Origin: Apostichopus japonicus
Taxonomy: Eukaryota; Echinodermata; Holothuroidea; Aspidochirotida; Stichopodidae
DNA length: 64,000 nt
Reading direction: 5' to 3'
NCBI RefSeq assembly: GCF_037975245.1
Contig: NC_092565.1
Span: 13,421,499-13,485,498 of the forward strand
The notes beneath the pieces were generated by a model, which saw only the letters and a list, made by a program, of their open reading frames with translations, was not told the DNA's origin and made no database searches. Of the stretch, positions 25,941 through 34,328 are shown one piece after another; positions within the stretch are counted from its first letter, which is position 1, and the number at the start of each line of letters is the position of its first letter. The position numbers were made by a program, and so were the translations under genes.

Positions 25941-27252
25941 TCACGTGATGCCATCATTGTAGATAGTACTGAAAAGCTTTTAATACTGTCCAATGAGAAT
26001 CTCCCTCTTGATTTATTCTTGAACTCTGATACCTTTGGAATATTTGGTTTTAAATGTCAATGTTTCTCTGTATTTAAAATTTCATCAAAATGCAACTGTT
26101 TTATGTAGAAATATCATTTTCCTCTGTGAATATGTGAGTAAAACATTATGAAGAATTATATTACCGAATTTGATCAATTCATATCTTTGTCAAACTAAAT
26201 GCTATGATGATACATGTTTGATAATCAATCGACTTTAACCACCGGGATATCCCTTTACGAGAGACAACGTACGGTAATTGAACCAATTATTTGTCATGAA
26301 TAACAAAGGATAAGAAAAACCAATCTGAAAGTCTTTGTAAAGAGGAGATATACTTTAAAATAAAATCACTGTTTTAAATCAATGTGAAATCAATATTTAA
26401 AAGTAAAACCATGGGTCACTCCGTAATGCAGATATGTAATGGCATTGTCTTATGTGACATCAAGACACCAGCAAATTGACCGATGCCAAACTGACCGATG
26501 CCTTAAACAACCCAGATTTGAAAGGCACTCCAGAAACATGATTTAATGCAATCTTAAGTTGGTACCTACTCATCAAATATGGATTACACATTTTCTTAAT
26601 TTTTGGATAGGTCCAACTGGAGGTGATATTTAATAATCAATTCTGACGTAACTTTAAATTATCTCTCTGTTCCACCATCTTCTTTCCACCAGTAGGTCGA
26701 GGTAAAGAGTCGACCATTTTACTTTTATTCGATTGGTTTAATCTATGCATAGTTTGTCATCATGGTAAATGATTGAAGAGAATGTTTTCAAATACATATT
26801 GTTTCCTTTTTAAATGCTGTTGTACTTTTAATCTTGCCTTCCATCCTCTTCAAAATGAAAGTATACTTTACTCCCCCTGCATACATTTGTGGCTGCTTTA
26901 GCGACTTCATATAACTGACTTCCCTCCAGGTGGATGTGTTATTACGTCCAGTACAAGTATCCATCAAAACAAAGGAATGCTAGAGACATTTTCTGGAATT
27001 TCCTTTATTCCCCCCCCCCCAGTGGTGGAGCTAGGAGTATTGGTCAGGGGGGGCGATAGTGGTCTGTAGGGGCGCTTTCGACACTAAGCGGAGCGCCACC
27101 ACAGGTTGGTGCAGAGCGTACAGACATATTTTGAGTACAGATACTCCCTAGATCGCCGGAAATGACCCTTTCCGGGCCTTGCTAATTTGCAGATAAACGA
27201 AGAATAAATAGGTGTCATCGCCATTACGTCAGAAAATTACACCAACAAAATG

Positions 27253-27811
27253 CAGACCTGTCAACTCTCCCAGTTTTACCGGGAGACTCCCGGTTTTTAC
27301 CCGAATCTCCGGGCCTCCTGGTTTCATATTCTTTTCTCTGTTTTCTTTTTCTTTTTTTAATGTTTCATCACTTGCGACATTTCTGAAAACAGCCAACAAT
27401 TAGTCCTATGCTTAGTAATTCCTCACAGTAACGCTGAACAGGAAAGGCTATTCAGTGTAGTTCGTAAGAACAAGACAGACAGTCGGTCAAGTCTCAAGCT
27501 TGATGGGACTCTATCTAGCATACTAGCCATGAAGTCACAGTACCCAGAGTCCACTGTTCCCTGTTTCAAATGGAAGCCTACTAAAGAAACTCTGTAGAAA
27601 GCGAAGCGAGCTGTTGTGAACTACAACAAGAAACACTGATTGGATGATTCTCTCACTGTATTGCATAAGCAGACAATACTTATTTAGGAGTATTTATATC
27701 ATTTCAGTTGAAAATTACCAACCTCCCATATGTTTCCCTTGTTCTCCCTATTTTTCGGCCATGCAAAATTTTATTTTCCCTATTTTGGGGTCAAACTGGT
27801 TGACAGGTCTG
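27253..27811 (+). mobile_element. Inner hAT element, internally deleted
   Basis: Perfect 13-bp terminal inverted repeats CAGACCTGTCAAC (27253-27265) and GTTGACAGGTCTG (27799-27811) bound 559 bp. AAAATG abuts both ends and may be a partial target-site duplication. Inside is a fragment of the transposase C-terminal dimerisation domain. The element sits within another hAT element (27020-27978). Confidence 0.85.
27390..27597 (+). pseudogene. hAT transposase C-terminal fragment
   Basis: The frame reading VIPHSNAEQERLFSVVRKN, then TDSRSSL, LDGTLSSILAMK and a stop at about 27595 matches the hAT dimerisation signature SNAxxERxFSxxR...TxxRxxLxxxxLxxxL. Only this terminal part survives. No zinc-finger or catalytic segment lies between it and the left terminal repeat, and upstream in-frame stops occur, so it is a relic. 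Confidence 0.85.
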
Positions 27812-27828
27812 AAAATGTGACAAATGTG

Positions 27829-28186
27829 AATAGGTATTTGAGAGCGCAATAATAAAGTCAATCGCGACTAAGTAAAAAGCGGTAAAAAGCTGAAAAGGGC
27901 GCCAGCAGTCCATTTGAGTTTTTCGGGGGGGGGGGGGGCAGCATCCGCCCCTCTAACTGAATGGATGCTCCGCCGCTGATCTGTGTGTCTTTATTTTACA
28001 TAGGATATTGAAATATTTTGGATATTGAAATATTTTATATCTCTCTGGATATCTCTCTGGATATTGAAATATTTTGGAATATAAATTCTATATTGTTGAG
28101 TCCTTAAAAGATCTAAAGTATTAAATTTTTTGAAGACAAATTTATGATTAAACATTGAACGCTTCTATCTCTTAGGTCGACACAAA
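27829..28186. repeat. Duplicated segment A (hAT right end plus flank)
   Basis: This stretch, starting AATAGGTATTTGAGAGC, spanning the right end of the outer hAT element and continuing through GTGTGTCTTTATTTTACATA and TATAAATTCTATATTGTTGA to CGCTTCTATC, recurs in direct orientation at 31880-32200. The duplication includes DNA outside the transposon end, so it is a segmental copy or a larger composite element rather than an independent hAT insertion. Confidence 0.85.
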
Positions 28187-28615
28187 ACCGGAAACATTTA
28201 TGAATAGCGAAGGTTTGATTCGACAGCTTTATTTTGAAATAACGTATCACTGGCAAGATGCGTCGAGCGCCCTATTCTTTCGCTCAGTTTGCAACTTTTC
28301 AGAAGAACAATAGAAAACCGAAAAACTTTTAGGAACAACAAAAGGTTTTTAACCTTTGTTCGTCGTAAATGTTTTTCGGTCTTACTTTTTTTAAGGTGAA
28401 AAAGCTTGTTGTCGCAAAGGCGATAAATGTGTATCTTTTCTGGTAGCTCGCGACACGCTGATTACGAATCTGAAGTTTATTTTGGAATTGGGTACCATAA
28501 AGAGGTACTTTTTAAACTTTTCAAGACAAAACACCTATGATTGGCGCAAATAGAAATTGCCAAATTGACCCAAAATCGATTTCGCCCAAGAGACGTAACA
28601 GGGAGTAATCGATGC

Positions 28616-28807
28616 TCAGGAGCCCAAATCTGCAACTCCCAGGTCCATATCTGCTTCCGTTAGGGAGATACGTGGTCCCAAAGGACCCGATAGAAATACG
28701 TGTTCTTTATAAGTGCAAAATTTGGAAAACCCCCTCTTTTCAGCCCCCTCTCTTGTCCTCTCTGAAACACCCATCGACATTAAAAGTAGACGTGGAGTAG
28801 AAGACAC
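28616..28807 (-). CDS. Small ORF in 590-bp repeat, copy 1 (uncertain)
   Basis: Minus-strand open frame of 63 codons. From the internal Met it reads MSMGVSERTREGAEKRGFSK and ends in EADMDLGVADLGS. It is repeated at 29209-29400 and 29793-29984. Five sites vary among the three copies: four are synonymous in this frame and one changes Gly to Arg, whereas all five are non-synonymous in the overlapping plus-strand frame. The 63-codon version starts with GTG; upstream the frame stays open to about 28870 with no ATG. No domain recognised. Coding status is a hypothesis. Confidence 0.25.
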   Translation of the reverse strand: MSSTPRLLLMSMGVSERTREGAEKRGFSKFCTYKEHVFLSGPLGPRISLTEADMDLGVADLGS

Positions 28808-29208
28808 CCTTGTCTTTGTTATACACCAATTTCGTGTAATTATCTGACCGGGAAAGGCTTTTTTCGCTCAGTTTGCAACTTCAGAGGAACAAAAGAAAAG
28901 CGAAAAACTTTTCGGGACAACAAAAGATTTAAGACCTTTGTTCGTCGTAAAAGTTTTTCGCTCTTCCTTTTTTTGAGGTGAAAAAACTTGTTGTCGCAAA
29001 AGCGATAAATGTGTATCTTTTCTGGTAGTTCGCGACACTCTGATTACGAATCTGAAGTTTATTTTGGAATTGGGTGTTGTGTGGGGGCGTAGGAGGCAAA
29101 AAACCTGATTTTGCCTTTTTTTTTGCCAAACCTTTTTTTGCCAAAATTTACCCAAAATCGACCGAAAATCGATTTTGCCCAAATGACGTAACCGGGGGTA
29201 ACAGATGC

Positions 29209-29400
29209 TCAGGAGCCCAAATCTGCAACTCCCAGGTCCATATCTGCTTCCGTTAGGGAGATACGTGGTCCCAACGGACCTGATAGAAATACGTGTTCTT
29301 TATAAGTGCAAAATTTGGAAAACCTCCTCTTTTCAGCCCCCTCTCTTGTCCTCTCTGAAACACCCATCGACATTAAAAGTAGACGTGGAGTAGAAGACAC
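29209..29400 (-). CDS. Small ORF in 590-bp repeat, copy 2 (uncertain)
   Basis: Same 63-codon minus-strand frame as in copy 1. It carries Arg where copy 1 has Gly (EKRRFSK) and silent changes in the LSGPLGP segment. The frame is retained although the neighbouring module of this unit differs completely from copies 1 and 3. Confidence 0.25.
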   Translation of the reverse strand: MSSTPRLLLMSMGVSERTREGAEKRRFSKFCTYKEHVFLSGPLGPRISLTEADMDLGVADLGS

Positions 29401-29792
29401 CCTTGTCTTTGTTATACACCAATTTCGTGTAATTATCTGACCGGGAAAGGCTTTATCCGCTCAGTTTGCAACTTCAGAGGAACAAAAGAAAAGCGAAAAA
29501 CTTTTCGGGACAACAAAAGATTTAAGACCTTTGTTCGTCGTAAAAGTTTTTCGCTCTTCCTTTTTTTTGAGGTGAAAAAACTTGTTGTCGCAAAAGCGAT
29601 AAATGTGTATCTTTTCTGGTAGTTCGCGACACGCTGATTACGAATCTGAAGTTTATTTTGGAATTGGGTACCAAAAAGAGGTACTTTTTTAACTTTTCAA
29701 GACAAAACACCTATGTTTGGCGCAAATAGAAATTGCCAAAATTGACCCAAAATCGATTTCGCCCAAGAGACGTAGCAGGGAGTAATCGATGC

Positions 29793-29984
29793 TCAGGAGC
29801 CCAAATCTGCAACTCCCAGGTCCATATCTGCTTCCGTTAGGGAGATACGTGGTCCCAAAGGACCCGATAAAAATACGTGTTCTTTATAAGTGCAAAATTT
29901 GGAAAACCTCCTTTTTTCAGCCCCCTCTCTTGTCCTCTCTGAAACACCCATCGACATTAAAAGTAGACGTGGAGTAGAAGACAC
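29793..29984 (-). CDS. Small ORF in 590-bp repeat, copy 3 (uncertain)
   Basis: Same frame again. The protein is identical to copy 2, while the DNA differs from it at silent positions (Lys AAA for AAG, Leu TTA for CTA, Ser TCG for TCA, Pro CCT for CCG). See copy 1 for reservations. Confidence 0.25.
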   Translation of the reverse strand: MSSTPRLLLMSMGVSERTREGAEKRRFSKFCTYKEHVFLSGPLGPRISLTEADMDLGVADLGS

Positions 29985-30129
29985 CCTTGTCTTTGTTATA
30001 CACCAATTTCGTGTAATTATCTGACCGGGAAAGGCTTTTTGTCTATATGATTTCTATTTTTTCATAAATCATAAATCAGGTTTTTTTGCCCCCCTGCACG
30101 TCCCCACACAATACCCACATGCATTTTAA

Positions 30130-31095
30130 TTTACTGTTCTTTTCCTCCTTCCATTCTGAGGTTGAAATATTAGAAACGAACATTATTTCTCAACAGTTAA
30201 TACTGTGGCACAGTGGTTAGTGCTCTGGACTGAGAGAGTTGGGCAAACACTTTGTCATGAGTTCGAGTCCACGCCAGAGACGTGTGTTTTAATTTTCTGT
30301 TCTTTTCCTCCTTCCATTCTGAGGTTGGAATATTAGAAACGAACATTTCTTCTTATCAGTTACTGTGGCACAGTAGTTAGTGCTCTGGACTGAGAGTTCG
30401 GCAAACACTTTGTCATGAGTTCGAGTCCATGCCAGAGACATGTTTTTTATTTTCTGTTCTTTTCCTCCTTCCATTCTGAGGTTGAAATATTAGAAACGAA
30501 CATTATTTCTCAACAGTTACTGTGGCACAATGGTTAGTGCTCTGGACAGAGAGAGTTGGGCGAACACTTTGTCATGAGTTTGAGTCCATGCCAGAGGCAT
30601 GCATTTTAATTTACGGCTCTTTTCCTCCTTCCATTCTGAGGTTGAAATATTAGAAACGAACATTATTTCTCAACAGTTACTGTGGCACAATGGTTAGTGC
30701 TCTGGACAGAGAGAGTTGGGCGAACACTTTGTCATGAGTTCGAGTCCATGCCAGAGGCATGCATTTTAATTTACTGCTCTTTTTCTCCTTCCATTCTGAG
30801 GTTGAAATATTAGAAACGAGCATTATTTCTCAACAGTTACTGTGGCACAGTGGTTAGTGCTCTGGACTGAGAGATTTGGGCAAACACTTGGTCATGAGTT
30901 CAAGCTCATGCCAGAGCCATGCGTTTTAATTTTCTGTTCTTTGCCTCCTTCCATTCTGAGGTTGAAATATTAGAAACGAGCATTATTTCTCAACAGTTGC
31001 TGTGGTGCAGTGGTGAGTGCTCTGGACTATGAGAGTTGGGCAAACACTTTGTCATGAGTTCAAGCCCCCACCAGGGCCTTTTAATTTTCTGTTCT
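30130..31095 (+). repeat. Six-copy tandem array of a 160-bp tRNA-like repeat
   Basis: CTGTGGCAC (CTGTGGTGC in the last copy) recurs at 30203, 30363, 30520, 30680, 30840 and 31000, a period of 157-160 bp. Each unit has a box A-like TGGCACAGTGGTTAGTGC and, about 50 nt later, a box B-like GAGTTCGAGTCC (degraded in some copies). Together these form the 5' head of a tRNA-derived SINE. A constant spacer follows, containing TTCCTCCTTCCATTCTGAGG and TATTAGAAACGA. The box spacing and order fit an RNA polymerase III internal promoter. SINEs are usually dispersed, so a regular head-to-tail array is unusual. Confidence 0.9.
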
Positions 31096-31132
31096 TTGGG
31101 ACAAGCAGAAGTATAAAGGTAAGAAACAAAGT

Positions 31133-31215
31133 TTATTTCCTTGGGAACCAAAATGGTGTAATTGGTAGTTCCGTCTTTGAAACTACCGATCAGCACGGTT
31201 CAATCCCTGGGTGGG
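31133..31215 (+). repeat. Second, different tRNA-like module
   Basis: TGGTGTAATTGGTAG (box A-like) and, 40 nt on, CGGTTCAATCCC (box B-like, one mismatch to GGTTCGANTCC) lie in a sequence distinct from the preceding array. It is probably the head of another tRNA-derived SINE. Confidence 0.6.
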
Positions 31216-31264
31216 TTAGTGAATTCTGTAAAAGGAGTTCGCTGGTAATCTGAAGTGGCCCATG

Positions 31265-31432
31265 TGAGTTGCGCAGCCCCCTCCTCATGACAGGGTTCCC
31301 AAGCGGTCAAAGTGAGATGGCTACCACCCCTCTCTGACAAGGTTCCCAAGCGGGTGAAGTGAGTTGGCGACTACCCCTCTCCCTGACAAGGTTCAGCGGA
31401 GGGGTCTCCTCTCTTCCTGACAAGGTTCAGTG
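31265..31432. repeat. Degenerate ~55-bp tandem repeats
   Basis: Four imperfect units are built around TGACAAGGTTCCCAAGCGG and CCCCTCTC. They follow directly after the tRNA-like module and may be the body of the same composite element. Confidence 0.75.
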
Positions 31433-31506
31433 AAGAGAAAGTTTTGAAAAAACCCAAAAAAGTCCAAACAACTGGATCTTTAAGTATTTGAATAGCTTCC
31501 AATTTC

Positions 31507-31620
31507 AGTGGCCCACCTCATGGTCTAGTGGTAAAGACAAATTTTGGCAACCTAAGATCCCAGGTCTAATCCCAACTTTACAAACACAAAATAAAAGCAC
31601 AAAAAAAAAAAAAAAAAAAT
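31507..31620 (+). mobile_element. Probable tRNA-derived SINE with poly(A) tail
   Basis: TGGTCTAGTGGTAAAGA (box A-like) and CCAGGTCTAATCCC (degraded box B) are followed within 60 nt by an A run of about 20 at 31598-31619. The arrangement fits a short tRNA-headed retroposon. Confidence 0.6.
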
Positions 31621-31669
31621 TGCATTACAAAAATGCATCCACTCATATTGCATCTATTTAAGTTACATG

Positions 31670-32196
31670 CTAAGCGATAGAAGTGTTCAATGTTTTGATC
31701 ATAATTTTGTCTTCCAAAAAGAAACGGAGGGTGATAAAATACTGCCCGATACTGTTAACTGGTTGTTGTATATTAATAGTTTTCAACCCCAAACGCGCCG
31801 CGAAATGAGCTAAGCATTCAGGAAACATTACTGACCATTACTTAAGCAACTAGGCAATCAAAAGAATTCTTCAAATGTTAATAGGTATTTGAGAGCACAA
31901 TAAAAAAGTCAATAATCACGACTACGTAAAAAGTGGTAAAAAGCTGAAAAGGGCACCAGCAGTCCATTTGAGTCCATCAGGGGGGCATCCTCCCCCTCTG
32001 ACTGTATGGATGCTCTGCCACTGATCTGTGTGTCTTTATTTTACATAGGAAGACTGTTCTCTCTGGGTATTGAAACATTTTGGAATATAAATTCTATATT
32101 GTTGACTCCTTAAAAGATCTAAAGTATTTTACCACCCTCCTTTCCATTTTTGAAGAAAAAATTATGATTAAAACATTGAACGCTTCTATCGCTTAG
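31670..32196. repeat. Long inverted repeat enclosing a hAT end
   Basis: 31670-31742 (CTAAGCGATAGAAGTGTTCA...) is the imperfect reverse complement of 32124-32196 (...GAACGCTTCTATCGCTTAG). The arms are about 73 bp, with roughly 380 bp between them. The interior contains duplicated segment B. The structure resembles a foldback or long-TIR element that captured a hAT terminus. Confidence 0.75.
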
Positions 32197-32200
32197 GTCA
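31880..32200. repeat. Duplicated segment B (copy of 27829-28186)
   Basis: Direct copy of segment A including the hAT terminus (GCTCTGCCACTG here) and the flank with TATAAATTCTATATTGTTGA. It is followed at about 32200-32225 by GGATGGACGCTCCGTCACTG, another hAT-like end. Confidence 0.85.
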
Positions 32201-32225
32201 ACACAACGGATGGACGCTCCGTCAC

Positions 32226-33600
32226 TGCCCACCTCCTCCGACCCTTCCCTAACAGTAAGTGTACAAATGAGCAGGAAAAGAAAGTCAACAATTTTTTTGG
32301 GGCCTCATTGGGCTTTGTTAATTCTCAAATCTGTTTTTTAGATGTAAATGAAGATTTCCTTCAACAAGGCAAAAAAAGGAAATTTCAAGAGCATTTAAGT
32401 TATTATGTAAAAGAAAAACTCAAGTCAGCAAAGTCTTGTAGCTTCTCAGGGCTTTGCTTAATTCTCATATCTGTTCTTCAAGTAGGCAAAAAAAACGGGG
32501 AAAATTTCATGAGAATTCAATTTTAATACCAAAGTTCACCGATCATCTGGTACATTCTTACACTTAAAGCCTCAGGCTTGAATAATTACCAGTTCTCTTC
32601 CAAAGTTCAAAGTGAATCTGACCTACAAAGATGTGTTTGTTTGGGTTGCGCACACTTGAGTGTTGTGTCTTTGTGACAAGTTACCCAACAACCAGGAATT
32701 ATTCATGTGGAAAAGAAGACCTTGGTCTCTATACAACACTGTAAACCTTTAACTCGTTAAGAATCTAGTAACAAGAAAACAAATACCACATGTGTCCTAC
32801 AAAATCTAAAGAGAATCATAACAAAAATGAACACACCAAAATCTATCCTGAAGATTGTCTACTTTATCACAATAAGCATTCTTTTGGCCAAGAATGAACA
32901 ATGATAAAGTAAACAGATTAATTTTCCCAGGCTTTGTTTAATCGTGCTAGTTTAATCGTTTCCTTTTAATATTAAGTGTTTAGCAGGACAGTGACATGAT
33001 TATTGCTAGCATGTTCATGCAGAAGGAGTGTATATTGTTAACTGGATATTAAATCAAAATAAAATAAAAACTGTTAGCAAATTGCTTATCCACTAGAGAG
33101 CCTGTGTAGGAGAATGTGCAAAAGTAAGTTGGCCTGACGTTTTGATCCTAGCAGGATCTTCTTCAAAGGCTAAATGACAGGTAACAGTAACAGAAGGGAC
33201 AAAAACACGCATAGAATACAGACAGGTGTATGAGCATGGTGAACACAAAGAGATAGGATATTAAATCATACAGTTGAATTGGACTCTTGATGGCTGACTT
33301 AAACCATTTCTAAACTGAAGAAAAATAGATTTTTTTTTGAAATGCTCATTTTGCTTATTAACTCAGTGTTCTCATCTGATGATTAATACTTTTGAACAAT
33401 TTGTCAGAGCTGAATGAATAATCGATAAAAGTATTACAGTACTCGTAACCAAGAATTGTCAATACTCATAGCCTGATAAATTGATTACTCTAATGATCAA
33501 TAAATAAATCAATTTGATCATATCTTCAAAGTACCTTCATAGATTATGTCTCATAGCCAGTAGCATCTGCTTTCCAATGTATCAATTATAAAAATCTCCA
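32226..33600. other. Intergenic AT-rich stretch
   Basis: No supported gene. It contains one member of the hammerhead-like family A at 33098-33265. A 72-codon open frame at 32308-32526 has low complexity and no recognised feature. Confidence 0.6.
33098..33265 (-). repeat. Dispersed repeat with hammerhead-like core (family A, copy 2)
   Basis: Read on the minus strand it matches 48625-48815 over about 150 bp. Shared words include TGTTACTGTTAC, GAAGAAGATCCT, AACGTCAGGCCAACTTACTT and TTTTTGTCCCTTCTG. The core contains the perfect stem GATCCTGCTAGGATC followed by AAAACGTC. Confidence 0.85.
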
Positions 33601-33629
33601 AAAGATCAATCAATGACTATAAACTTCTG

Positions 33630-33965
33630 ATATTGTTGTTCAGGGCATTGAAGCATGGTACGCTTGAATATCTTCACAACATTATCCATGAGCAAACAAC
33701 CGATAGACCTGCTCGTTCCCAATACCTCTATCAACTTACTGTTCCTGTGACACACACAAGAACCTTTGGTGATCGCAGTTTTCTGCTATTCCGCCCCGCA
33801 CTTATGGAATTCGCTGCCAGTCCATCTGTGGGAAATTGATTCACTTGAACAATTCAAACGTGCTATTAAAACTTACTTATTTTCTAAATGCTACACACAT
33901 CTGTAAAGCGCATTGAGCAACCATTAGGTTGGATTCTGCGCTATATAAGACTATTTATTATTATT
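33630..33965 (+). mobile_element. LINE 3' end (non-LTR retrotransposon fragment)
   Basis: The last ~100 codons of a reverse-transcriptase ORF read ...HTRTFGDRSFLLFRP, then after a frameshift near 33800 HLWNSLPVHLWEIDSLEQF, KRAIKTYLF and a stop at about 33903. This fits the C-terminal tail typical of CR1/L2/Jockey-type LINEs. The tail AAGCGCATTGAGCAACC, GCGCTATATAAG and a (TTA)n run is the usual 3' UTR of such elements. It is 5' truncated, frameshifted and dead. Confidence 0.82.
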
Positions 33966-34328
33966 ATTAATTAATAAGAACCCCTGCTGATCAAAATCAC
34001 ACAGCCATATTATATCTCAAGAGCGCCATTCCAAAAATTGTCAACTGCCGCACAGATCAATCAATCGATCAATCGCAGAGTATCCATGTTGATTAAATCG
34101 TAGAGACAAGAGTACTCTTTTAAACATAATTATTCTCCAGACCAATCAATCAATTTCTCAAGGGTCCCTGAAGATTTAAACACCTCTCTAGCCACTAGCA
34201 TCCCAATCATATTAATTAAGTCATAATTTGAGCAGTATCCGTGCAGAAAAGAAAAACCCTCAGGGCCAAGAATATCTTCAAGCCAATTGACCAATAGCTC
34301 ATAGATCAATCAAAAGAGTGTTGCATAA

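Larger units (their letters stand above)
27020..27978. mobile_element. Outer hAT-like element with TIR CAGTGGTGGAGC
   Basis: It begins CAGTGGTGGAGC at 27020 and ends GCTCCGCCGCTG at 27978. The reverse complement of that end, CAGCGGCGGAGC, is a 10/12 match and a typical hAT terminus. The interior is G- and C-run rich and is interrupted by a second hAT element. No transposase attributable to the outer element is seen, so it is probably non-autonomous. Confidence 0.7.
20753..28280. other. Intergenic repeat-rich region, first part
   Basis: AT-rich DNA downstream of the P450 gene with poly-C and poly-T runs and no supported gene. It contains short tandem arrays at 22.85-22.99 kb, a possible hAT-like end at 23.58-23.72 kb, a 20-bp minisatellite at 25.74 kb and nested hAT elements at 27.0-28.0 kb. 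Open frames within it, such as 23438-23971 on either strand, show no recognisable domain. Confidence 0.7.
28281..30040. repeat. Three-copy tandem array of a ~590-bp repeat
   Basis: Units start with CGCTCAGTTTGCAACTT at 28281, 28865 and 29458 (584, 593 and about 583 bp). Each contains an imperfect inverted repeat with arms of about 28-37 nt around GCGAAAAACTTTT...AAGTTTTTCGC. A nearly invariant 190-bp block follows, open on both strands. Copies 1 and 3 share an internal module (GGGTACC...AAAGAGGTACTTTTT) that copy 2 replaces with a different one (GTTGTGTGGGGGCGTAGG). I do not recognise the family. Confidence 0.95.

Noticed and set aside
25607-25993. Histidine/serine-rich minus-strand open frames over the 20-bp minisatellite
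   Set aside because: Every frame of a stop-free 20-bp repeat gives such a pattern. No independent coding evidence.
28612-28800. Plus-strand 62-codon frame repeated in the 590-bp array
   Set aside because: All five differences among copies change the protein on this strand, unlike the minus-strand frame, so it is the less likely coding frame.
28281-31095. CRISPR-like array
   Set aside because: The repeats are long tandem units (590 and 160 bp) without unique spacers, in an animal genome with introns.
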